DNA of 6,117 bases from an uncultured bacterium (lineage in GTDB: Bacteria > Bacillota_I > Bacilli_A > RF39 > UBA660): positions 1-6,117 of the forward strand of contig CAJMOW010000085.1 in NCBI GenBank assembly GCA_905215145.1. Direction: 5' to 3'. Of this stretch, positions 1 through 5,809 are shown one piece after another. How positions within the stretch are numbered: the stretch's first letter is position 1; each line of letters starts with the position of its first letter. Below the pieces are notes generated by a model. That model saw nothing but the letters and a program-made list of their open reading frames with translations, was not told where the DNA came from and searched no databases. A program made the translations under genes and the position numbers.

Positions 1-1
1 A

Positions 2-355
2 TATTTTGAAAATATAGGACTAAATAAATCAGAACCAGTGGGAAAATTAAAACAAAAAATAGAACAACAATATGGAAGCTTTGAAAACTTTAAGGAAGAA
101 TTTAAAAAACAAGCATCGTATGTTATAGGATCAGGATATACATTTTTAATATTAAACAATAACGATTTAGAAATAATTAATACATCTAATCAAGAAAATC
201 CATATTCATATGATCTTATACCAATAATGAATATAGATTTATGGGAACATGCTTATTATATTGATTATTTTAATAGACAAGAATATATAGATAACTTTTT
301 TTCAATAATTGATTTTGAAGAAGTAAACAACAATTATGAAAAAAATATCAAATAA
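2..355 (+). CDS. sodA: Superoxide dismutase (Mn/Fe family), 5'-truncated by window edge
   Basis: This is the C-terminal part of a cytoplasmic superoxide dismutase, which converts superoxide to hydrogen peroxide and oxygen. The reading frame is open to the window edge, and 117 residues are visible. The family's C-terminal domain is clear: EPVGKL near residue 11, YGSFENFK near 24, GSGY at 43-46, NQENP at 63-67, and the signature DLWEHAYY at 79-86, which supplies two of the four metal ligands (Asp79, His83). The two N-terminal histidine ligands lie upstream of the window. Gln64 in the NQ motif is the placement typical of Mn-type enzymes, whereas Fe-type enzymes usually have Ala there, so manganese or cambialistic use is inferred. 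The GTG at 38 is not the true start, because homologous sequence continues upstream of it. Several usually conserved tryptophans are Tyr or Phe (GSGY, NFF, DF). Two tandem TAA codons end the gene, inside the start of the PBP gene. Confidence 0.95.
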   Translation, partial: YFENIGLNKSEPVGKLKQKIEQQYGSFENFKEEFKKQASYVIGSGYTFLILNNNDLEIINTSNQENPYSYDLIPIMNIDLWEHAYYIDYFNRQEYIDNFFSIIDFEEVNNNYEKNIK

Positions 356-2372
356 TAAAATAATAACTATTGAAAGAAGATATAATATATTAATTGCTAT
401 AACAATAATCGCAATGCTCATTTTAGTAATAGGACTATTTAACGTACAAATATTAAAACATAATTATTATAAAGATAAATTACAAGAATTAACAAACAAC
501 ATTGTATATGGAGAAAGTGCTCCAAGAGGTAGAATATATGATAGAAATGGAAAAATAATAGTAGATAATAAAACAGTAAAAGTTATATATTATAAAAAAA
601 AATCGGGAGTAACTACGAGTGATGAAATAAATACTTCATATAAACTTGCTCAAATACTTGATTTAAATTACAATACTACTGATTTAATGATAAAAAAATT
701 TTGGATAAAAAATAACTATGATGCAGCGTATAATTTAATAACCAAAAATGAAAGACTTTTGTTAGAAGAAAGAAAAATTACATCTCAAGATATAGAAAAC
801 TATAAACTTGAAAGAATAGATGTTAGTAAAATAAATTATAGTGATTTAGATAAAAAAGCCGCATATATATATAATCTAATGAATACAGGATATTCATTTA
901 CAAAAAAAAGCATAAAAAAAGAAAACGTAACAGATCTTGAATATGCAAAAGTCGCAGAAAGTCTAAACGAAATGCCAGGTGTAGAAGTAAAAATGGATTG
1001 GGAAAGGGTATATCCATACGGAGATGTTTTTAGAACTATATTAGGTAGTGTATCAAATTCAGAAACAGGAATACCATATGAAAAAAAAGATTATTACCTA
1101 GACAAAGGCTATTTACTTTCAGATAGAGTTGGAATTAGTTATTTAGAAATGCAATATGAAGATATATTAAAAGGTACAAAAAATAAATATAAATTAGAAA
1201 ATGGTGAATATGTTTTAGTAGAAGAGGGAAAAAGAGGAAAAGATATAGTATTAACTATAGATATTGAATTACAAAAAGAAATAGAAAAAATAATGGATGA
1301 AGAAATTATTAAAGCAAAAAAAGATGGACCAAACACAGAATATTATGAAGGTTCTTTTGTAGTTATTTCAGATCCAAAGTCTGGTGGAATACTTGCAACA
1401 TCTGGCAGAAAAGCGACTAAAGTAGATGAAAATTATAAAACATATGATTATACACCAGGAATAAGTACAAGCCCAGTTGTTATGGGTTCAGCAGTAAAAG
1501 GTGCTTCTCATATAGTAGGATATAATACAGGTGCATTAAAAATAGGTGAGATTAGAAAAGATGATTGTTTAATTCTTCCATCAACTCCTCCAAAGTGCTC
1601 TTGGAAATATCTAGGAACTTTAAATGATATAACTGCTTTAAAACAATCTTCTAATACATATCAATATCATACAGCTATAAGAGTTGGAAAAGGAAGTTAT
1701 TCATATAATAAAGCATTAAAACTTGATTTAAGTGCATATAAAATATATAGAAACACATTTGCTGAATTTGGACTTGGAATTAAAACAGGTATAGATTTAC
1801 CTATCGAAAGTGAAGGATTTAAAGGAAAAAGTGATACACCATCATTACTTTTAGATTTTGCAATAGGACAGTATGATTCATATACACCTATTCAAATGAC
1901 ACAATATATAAATACAATAGCAAACAATGGATATAGATTGCAGTTGCACTTTTTAAAGGCAGTATATGAACCAACAGATATACCACTTACAAACTTATCA
2001 TATGAATTTGAAACAAATATTTTAAATAAAGTTAATACACTTGACATATATATTCAAAGAGTAAAACAAGGATTTAAAAGTGTAATGGAAACAAATGGTA
2101 CAGGAGTAGGATATATAAATTCAAAATATAAACCAGCAGGAAAAACTGGAACGAGTCAAAGTATAATAGATACAAATAACGATGGATATGTTGATACAAT
2201 GGTACTTAACCATACATTTGTATCATATGCTCCATATGATGATCCTAAAGTAACTTTTACGGTTATTTCACCTAACATTTTTAATTATAAGGGTAAAAGT
2301 AATAGTAGAAACTACGTAAATATGAAAATAAGTAGAGCAATATCAAAAAAGTTCTTTGAAATTTATAAATAA
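336..2372 (+). CDS. pbpA: Class B penicillin-binding protein (peptidoglycan transpeptidase, PbpA/PBP2b type)
   Basis: This membrane-anchored D,D-transpeptidase cross-links peptidoglycan outside the cell. By type it probably acts in cell elongation. A short basic N-terminus is followed by one membrane segment (about residues 17-37). Next comes the pedestal/dimerisation domain with APRGRIYDRNG at 62-72, a linker with RVGISYLEMQYED (264-276), and RGKDIVLTID (300-309). The transpeptidase domain has all three motifs: SxxK as Ser385-Ala-Val-Lys388 in MGSAVKGA, SxN as Ser438-Ser-Asn440, and KTGT at 603-606. MGSAVKGA followed by GYNTGAL favours the PbpA/PbpH/PBP2b branch over FtsI or SpoVD, and there are no PASTA repeats. 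The length of 678 fits the family. The start overlaps the SOD gene by 20 bases and has only a weak GAAGAAG at 317-323, so translational coupling is likely. Two oddities are a DxNxDGxxD loop at 612-620 and the protein's only two cysteines, Cys411 and Cys421, in the transpeptidase domain. The exact paralogue name is an inference. Confidence 0.95.
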   Translation: MKKISNNKIITIERRYNILIAITIIAMLILVIGLFNVQILKHNYYKDKLQELTNNIVYGESAPRGRIYDRNGKIIVDNKTVKVIYYKKKSGVTTSDEINTSYKLAQILDLNYNTTDLMIKKFWIKNNYDAAYNLITKNERLLLEERKITSQDIENYKLERIDVSKINYSDLDKKAAYIYNLMNTGYSFTKKSIKKENVTDLEYAKVAESLNEMPGVEVKMDWERVYPYGDVFRTILGSVSNSETGIPYEKKDYYLDKGYLLSDRVGISYLEMQYEDILKGTKNKYKLENGEYVLVEEGKRGKDIVLTIDIELQKEIEKIMDEEIIKAKKDGPNTEYYEGSFVVISDPKSGGILATSGRKATKVDENYKTYDYTPGISTSPVVMGSAVKGASHIVGYNTGALKIGEIRKDDCLILPSTPPKCSWKYLGTLNDITALKQSSNTYQYHTAIRVGKGSYSYNKALKLDLSAYKIYRNTFAEFGLGIKTGIDLPIESEGFKGKSDTPSLLLDFAIGQYDSYTPIQMTQYINTIANNGYRLQLHFLKAVYEPTDIPLTNLSYEFETNILNKVNTLDIYIQRVKQGFKSVMETNGTGVGYINSKYKPAGKTGTSQSIIDTNNDGYVDTMVLNHTFVSYAPYDDPKVTFTVISPNIFNYKGKSNSRNYVNMKISRAISKKFFEIYK

Positions 2373-2383
2373 TTTGTTATAAT
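2356..2383 (+). promoter_or_regulatory. Sigma-A-type promoter with extended -10 for rpmG-efp
   Basis: TTGAAA at 2356-2361 (five of six matches to the -35 consensus) is followed after 16 bases by a perfect TATAAT at 2378-2383, which is preceded by TG at 2375-2376 to give an extended -10. The -35 lies in the last codons of the PBP gene and the -10 starts five bases after its stop codon. It would give the two translation genes their own strong transcription. I saw no terminator between the PBP gene and rpmG, so readthrough from upstream is also possible. No start site has been measured. Confidence 0.75.
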
Positions 2384-2418
2384 ATGGTAGTATGCATTAA
2401 AAAGGAGGGAAACTTAGT

Positions 2419-2586
2419 ATGGCAAAAAAAGGAGAAGCTAGAGAAAGAATTACTCTTGCATGTACAGTTTGTAAAGAACAAAACTATCGTACAGAAAAAA
2501 ACAAAAAAAATACAACTGAACGTTTAGAACTTAAAAAATATTGTTCAACTTGTAAAAAAACAACACCTCATAAAGAAGGAAAATAA
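2419..2586 (+). CDS. rpmG: Ribosomal protein bL33 (zinc-binding form)
   Basis: This is a 55-residue protein of the large ribosomal subunit. It begins [18 protein letters not shown] and ends in [14 protein letters not shown], the usual L33 pattern. Two CxxC pairs (Cys15/Cys18 and Cys42/Cys45) make a zinc ribbon, so this is the C+ (zinc-containing) form. Firmicutes often carry a second, C- copy elsewhere that replaces it under zinc shortage; none is in this window. The length is normal for the family. The start is set by an excellent Shine-Dalgarno, AAAGGAGG at 2401-2408, ten bases upstream. Two of its arginines use CGT, whereas most neighbouring genes use AGA almost throughout, which fits high expression. 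The gene ends in tandem TAA TAA and is followed 15 bases later by efp in the same frame, so the two are almost certainly one transcript. Confidence 0.96.
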   Translation: MAKKGEARERITLACTVCKEQNYRTEKNKKNTTERLELKKYCSTCKKTTPHKEGK

Positions 2587-2601
2587 TAAGGAGGAAAAAT
2601 C

Positions 2602-3159
2602 ATGTTTAATATTAATGATATAAAAAACGGAATAACTTTCTTGTTTGAAGATAATATATATCAAGTAATAGAATTTTTACACGTAAAACCTGGAAAAGGT
2701 GCTGCATTTGTAAAAGCTAAACTTAAAAACTTAAGAACAGGATCTATTACTGAAAAAACATTTAATACAAGTATAAAGTTAGAAAAAGCCATCATAAGTA
2801 AACAATCAATGCAATATCTTTATAGCACAGGTGATGTTTATAATTTTATGAACATGGAAACTTATGAACAAATTGAAATTTCTAAACAACAATTAGGTGA
2901 TGATGCTAAATACTTAAAAGAAGGTTTAAATGTTAACATAACTTTCTATCAAGGTGAAATGTTAGGAATTGAATTACCTGAAAAAATTGAGTATACTGTA
3001 GCAAAAACAGAACCAGCTGTTAAAGGAAATACTACAAATAATGCTTTAAAAGAAGCTTATATGGATAATGACTTAATGGTTAAAGTACCTTTATTTATAG
3101 GTGAAGGTGAAAATATTGTAGTTTCTACAAAAGATGGTAAATATGATTCAAGAGCATAA
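2602..3159 (+). CDS. efp: Translation elongation factor P
   Basis: EF-P binds ribosomes stalled at consecutive prolines, between the P and E sites, and promotes peptide-bond formation. The 185-residue length is exactly typical. Domain I (about 1-64) holds the conserved HVKPGKGAAFVKAKLKNLRTG region. Lys32 at the tip of the PGKG loop is the residue that carries the activating modification in Bacillus subtilis (5-aminopentanol on Lys32), and the PGKGAAF context matches that type. Domain II runs to about 128 with MQYLYSTGD and YEQIEI. Domain III ends in the usual VKVPLFIGEGENIVVSTKDG...SRA. No modification enzyme is encoded here. The protein has no tryptophan; the position that is Trp in the B. 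subtilis protein is Tyr20. A strong AAGGAGG at 2588-2594 sets the start, directly after the rpmG stops. The stop codon sits in the loop of the terminator hairpin. Confidence 0.97.
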   Translation: MFNINDIKNGITFLFEDNIYQVIEFLHVKPGKGAAFVKAKLKNLRTGSITEKTFNTSIKLEKAIISKQSMQYLYSTGDVYNFMNMETYEQIEISKQQLGDDAKYLKEGLNVNITFYQGEMLGIELPEKIEYTVAKTEPAVKGNTTNNALKEAYMDNDLMVKVPLFIGEGENIVVSTKDGKYDSRA

Positions 3160-3175
3160 CAAGCTCTTTTTTTTT
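3150..3175 (+). terminator. Rho-independent terminator overlapping the efp stop
   Basis: AAGAGC at 3150-3155 pairs with GCTCTT at 3163-3168 around a seven-base loop, followed by an unbroken run of T to 3175 (nine T from 3167). The TAA stop of efp (3157-3159) lies in the loop, so the left arm is made of coding sequence. The stem is only six base pairs, but it contains three GC pairs, which is strong for this genome. Confidence 0.85.
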
Positions 3176-3186
3176 ATATAAATTTG

Positions 3187-3195
3187 TGTTAAAAT
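3187..3195 (+). promoter_or_regulatory. Probable promoter (extended -10) for the prepilin gene
   Basis: TGT directly precedes TAAAAT at 3190-3195, an extended -10 with one mismatch to TATAAT. A -35 at the standard 17-base spacing would fall at 3167-3172, inside the terminator T-run (TTTTTT), so it is weak, as extended -10 promoters allow. The -10 lies 23 bases before the prepilin start. It is supported mainly by the terminator just upstream, which would otherwise leave the gene without transcription. Confidence 0.55.
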
Positions 3196-3201
3196 AAAAA
3201 A

Positions 3202-3212
3202 AGAAAGTAGGT
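3202..3212 (+). promoter_or_regulatory. Shine-Dalgarno site of the prepilin gene
   Basis: AGAAAGTAGGT matches ten of eleven bases of the ideal AGAAAGGAGGT and ends six bases before the ATG at 3219. It fixes the start that places the prepilin cleavage site at residue 3. Confidence 0.65.
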
Positions 3213-3218
3213 AAACAT

Positions 3219-3578
3219 ATGAAAGGATTTACTTTAATTGAATTGTTAGCTGTATTAATAATTCTTGGAATTGTAACAATGATTACGGTACCTATGATAA
3301 GTAATCAAATAAATTCAGCTAAAGATAAAGCTTATGATGAACAAATAAATAGAATAGAAGAAATTTCAAGAAACTGGGGTGTTTCTAATACAGAATTACT
3401 TCCAGATGAAGGAGAAACTTATTTTTTAACGCTTGATAAATTAAAAGAAGCTGGCTTATTAGATGAAAAAGAATTAAGAAATCCAAAAGATAGTTCTATA
3501 ATGACTGGATGCATAGTAATAAAATTCGATAATGATACTAATCAATATAGTTATAAATACAATGAAGAGTGTAAATAA
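3219..3578 (+). CDS. Type IV prepilin-like / ComGC-like pseudopilin
   Basis: This 119-residue protein has a class III (type IV pilin) signal. The two-residue charged leader MK and Gly3 are followed by FTLIELLAVLIILGI, so prepilin peptidase should cut after Gly3, leaving an N-methylated Phe and the conserved Glu (residue 8, position +5 of the mature chain). The hydrophobic stretch (about 4-27) would be the membrane anchor and helical core of a pilus or pseudopilus. After it come a charged helix (about 30-53) and a small globular domain (about 60-119) with DKLKEAGLL, NPKD and MTGC. The only two cysteines, Cys98 and Cys118, bracket the last strands and could form a disulphide. The size fits ComGC-type competence pseudopilins. 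However, no ATPase, membrane platform protein or peptidase is adjacent: the gene has its own promoter and terminator. Its role in DNA uptake, adhesion or secretion is unknown. Confidence 0.88.
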   Translation: MKGFTLIELLAVLIILGIVTMITVPMISNQINSAKDKAYDEQINRIEEISRNWGVSNTELLPDEGETYFLTLDKLKEAGLLDEKELRNPKDSSIMTGCIVIKFDNDTNQYSYKYNEECK

Positions 3579-3604
3579 ATTAAACGATTGTTTAATTTTT
3601 TTTT
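3577..3604 (+). terminator. Rho-independent terminator after the prepilin gene
   Basis: AAATTAAAC at 3577-3585 pairs perfectly over nine base pairs with GTTTAATTT at 3590-3598, closed by a GATT loop, and the T-run extends to 3604. The left arm begins inside the TAA stop codon (3576-3578). The stem has only one GC pair, so the hairpin is weaker than the efp one despite being longer. As the stem is nearly symmetric but only one side has a long T-run in the right orientation, it is read as a plus-strand terminator. Confidence 0.8.
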
Positions 3605-3616
3605 ATATTATATAAT
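3588..3616 (+). promoter_or_regulatory. Probable promoter for the U32-MBL unit
   Basis: A perfect TATAAT at 3611-3616 is preceded, at exactly 17 bases, by TTGTTT at 3588-3593 (three of six -35 matches, including the TTG). The -35 lies within the loop and right arm of the preceding terminator hairpin. A start about seven bases after the -10 would leave a leader of only about 8-10 bases before the ATG at 3632, so the mRNA would begin almost at its ribosome binding site. Confidence 0.6.
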
Positions 3617-3622
3617 TAGTTT

Positions 3623-3628
3623 GGTGAT
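3623..3628 (+). promoter_or_regulatory. Off-centre Shine-Dalgarno of the U32 gene
   Basis: GGTGAT pairs with the part of the 16S rRNA tail to the 5' side of the usual CCUCC core (the full ideal is AGAAAGGAGGTGATC). It ends three bases before the ATG, which puts the ribosome at the normal distance. It supports the ATG at 3632 as the start. Confidence 0.6.
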
Positions 3629-3631
3629 ATT

Positions 3632-5809
3632 ATGAAAAAACCAGAATTACTTGCTCCTGCAGGTTCAATGGAAAGTTTAAAAGCAGCTATTTGTGCAGGA
3701 TGCGATGCGGTATATTTAAGTGGTAAAAAGTATGGTGCAAGATCATTTGCTACAAATTTTGATAATGATGAATTAATAGAAGCAATAAAATTATGTCATT
3801 TATATGGAATAAAAATATATGTAACAGTAAATACACTTATATTTGAAGATGAAGTAGAAGAGTTTTTAAATTATATAGATTTTCTCCATGTTAATAATGT
3901 AGATGCAATAATAATACAAGATATTGGGATGGTTGATTTAATTAGAAAAACTTATCCAAATTTAGAACTTCATGCATCAACACAAATGCATATACATAAT
4001 TTAGAAGGTGTAAAATTATTAGAAAAACTAAATATAAAAAGAGCAGTTCTAGCTCGTGAAACAAGTATAGATACTATAAAAAAAATCAAAAATAATACGA
4101 ATTTAGAACTTGAAATATTTGTTCATGGAGCACTTTGTGTTAGTTATTCAGGTCAATGTTTAATGAGTTATTTAATAGGTGGTAGAAGTGGTAATAGAGG
4201 GGCATGTGCTGGAAGTTGTAGGTTACCATATGATGTAATAAGAGAAAACAAAAAATTAAATATAGGACATTATCCATTAAGTATGAAAGACTTAAATACG
4301 TTAAGTAATATTGATAAGTTAATAGATTTAAATATAGATAGTATAAAAATAGAAGGAAGAATGAAAAGACCTGAATATGTATATATAGTTGTTGCGCTAT
4401 ATAGAAAAGTAATAGATGAATATGTAAAAACAGGAAAAATAAATATAAAAGAAGAAGATATAAAGGAATTAAAAAAAATATTTAATAGAGAATTTACAAA
4501 AGGATTTATATTTAATGAAGAAAACAATCTAATAGTTAATGAACAAAAACCAAATCATCAAGGTATAGAAATTGGAAAAGTAATTGATTATAAAAATAAT
4601 TATGCAACTATAAAATTAACAGATGACTTAAATATAAATGATGGAATTAGATTTATAGATGAAAAAGATTATGGATTTATTGTAACAAGTATGTTAAAAA
4701 ATAATAATAAAGTTTCTTGTGCTAAAGCAGGAGATATTATAAAAATAAAATCAGAAAATAAAATAAAAAATAGAACAATTGTTGTAAAAACATCAGATTA
4801 TAATCAACTAAACGAGATAAAACAAAAAATATCTGTTAAAAGAAAAGTAAATATAGATTGTTCTGTATATGCTAAAATAGGAGAAAAAATATCTGTTACA
4901 TATAAAGATAATAAAAATACAGTTACAGTTTTTGGGAATATTGTAGAAAAGTCAAAAAATTATCCAATTACAAAAGATAAAATAAAAAATCAATTAGAAA
5001 AGTTAGGCGATACAGTATATCAAATAAATAAATTTAGTATAGAATCAGATGAGAATATATTTATAAACATAAAAGAATTAAATGAATTAAGAAGAAATTT
5101 AGTAGAAAAACTAAACGAAAAAAGAATTTATAATATACCTTATTTAAAAAAAGAATATAGTGTAAAACTTCCAGATTTAAAACAAAAACAAGAAATAAAT
5201 TTAGAAGTATTAGATGAAAAAATATACGATAAATTAAAAGAATTTGATTTTAATAAAATATATTCAGAAATAGAAAATAAAATATTTGTAAAAAAAATGC
5301 CTAGAGTAATAAATGAATACATAGAAGATAGTAATTTATTATTAGTAGGAGAACTTGGAAGTATAAATAAATATAAAAATATAGAAACAGATTTTTCTTT
5401 AAATGTTACAAATTCATATTCAGTAGCGCTCTTACATAGCCTAGGAGTAAAAAAAGTAACACTTTCTTATGAAGTAAATGAAAGTATGGTTAATAAAATA
5501 TATGAAAATTATGTAAAAAGATATGGTAAAGAACCTAACTTAGAATATATAATAGCTTCAAGAAAGCAAGCAATGATTTCTAAATTTAACTTAGTAAAAA
5601 AATATGGAAATAATATATATTTATTAGATAGACTTAAATACAAATATCCTATAATAGAAAAAAATAATTTAATGTATATATACAATAATAAATATGAATA
5701 TAATAATATTTTAGCTAAAATAAATAAAAGAATAATAGTTGATTTTTATTCTGATATAACACAAACATTAATTGATTTTATTAAAGGAGTAATAAATGAA
5801 AATAGATAA
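3632..5809 (+). CDS. U32-family protein, long form (probable RNA hydroxylation enzyme)
   Basis: The U32 family is named for peptidases, but characterised bacterial members hydroxylate RNA or ubiquinone: TrhP acts on tRNA U34, RlhA on 23S rRNA C2501, and UbiU/UbiV on ubiquinone. The N-terminal domain (about 1-300) is clear: PELLAPAGSMESLKAAI at 4-20, GCDAVYLSGKKYGARSFA at 23-40, and HASTQMHIHN at 114-123. The family signature runs from about 161 (HGALC, SGQCLMS, GRSGNRGACAGSCR). Cys169, Cys176, Cys192 and Cys196 are candidate iron-sulphur ligands. SIKIEGRMK at 237-245 closes the barrel. Residues about 310-500 fit the extra DUF3656-type region of the long RlhA-like form, and about 520-725 contain DFSLNVTNSYSV and a VTLSYE motif. 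The 725-residue length suits the long form. No tryptophan is present, and the last 315 residues have no cysteine. The gene overlaps the next by 14 bases. RNA hydroxylation is inferred from the family; the substrate is not determined. Confidence 0.88.
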   Translation: MKKPELLAPAGSMESLKAAICAGCDAVYLSGKKYGARSFATNFDNDELIEAIKLCHLYGIKIYVTVNTLIFEDEVEEFLNYIDFLHVNNVDAIIIQDIGMVDLIRKTYPNLELHASTQMHIHNLEGVKLLEKLNIKRAVLARETSIDTIKKIKNNTNLELEIFVHGALCVSYSGQCLMSYLIGGRSGNRGACAGSCRLPYDVIRENKKLNIGHYPLSMKDLNTLSNIDKLIDLNIDSIKIEGRMKRPEYVYIVVALYRKVIDEYVKTGKINIKEEDIKELKKIFNREFTKGFIFNEENNLIVNEQKPNHQGIEIGKVIDYKNNYATIKLTDDLNINDGIRFIDEKDYGFIVTSMLKNNNKVSCAKAGDIIKIKSENKIKNRTIVVKTSDYNQLNEIKQKISVKRKVNIDCSVYAKIGEKISVTYKDNKNTVTVFGNIVEKSKNYPITKDKIKNQLEKLGDTVYQINKFSIESDENIFINIKELNELRRNLVEKLNEKRIYNIPYLKKEYSVKLPDLKQKQEINLEVLDEKIYDKLKEFDFNKIYSEIENKIFVKKMPRVINEYIEDSNLLLVGELGSINKYKNIETDFSLNVTNSYSVALLHSLGVKKVTLSYEVNESMVNKIYENYVKRYGKEPNLEYIIASRKQAMISKFNLVKKYGNNIYLLDRLKYKYPIIEKNNLMYIYNNKYEYNNILAKINKRIIVDFYSDITQTLIDFIKGVINENR

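Noticed and set aside
38..40. GTG as the start of the first gene
   Set aside because: SOD-family sequence (ENIG...SEP) continues upstream in the same frame to the window edge, and there is no ribosome binding site before the GTG. The gene is simply truncated.
1139..1336. Minus-strand open frame inside the PBP gene
   Set aside because: It is a shadow of an AT-rich coding sequence: low-complexity Ser/Phe/Ile composition, no ribosome binding site and no family resemblance.
1455..1472. PBP with a destroyed catalytic motif (PGISTS in place of PGSTFK)
   Set aside because: The real SxxK is a few residues on, in MGSAVKGA (Ser385, Lys388), as in PbpA and PBP2b proteins, and SSN and KTGT are intact. 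The enzyme should be active.
2378..2400. Possible hairpin in the rpmG leader (regulatory L33 or zinc switch)
   Set aside because: TAAT...ATTA pairing is short, needs a bulge and has almost no GC. No Zur-like palindrome is visible.
4270..4527. Minus-strand open frame inside the U32 gene
   Set aside because: The hydrophobic-looking product is the complement of Lys/Asn/Ile-rich codons in a well-supported gene; no initiation signals.
4824..4898. Direct repeat of a 15-base A-rich word (4824-4838 and 4884-4898) exactly 60 bases apart
   Set aside because: Both copies encode KISV in an AT-rich gene, the surrounding residues do not repeat, and there are only two copies. Chance or structural similarity is enough.
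5140..5322. Second minus-strand open frame inside the U32 gene
   Set aside because: Same reasons: biased composition and no signals of its own.
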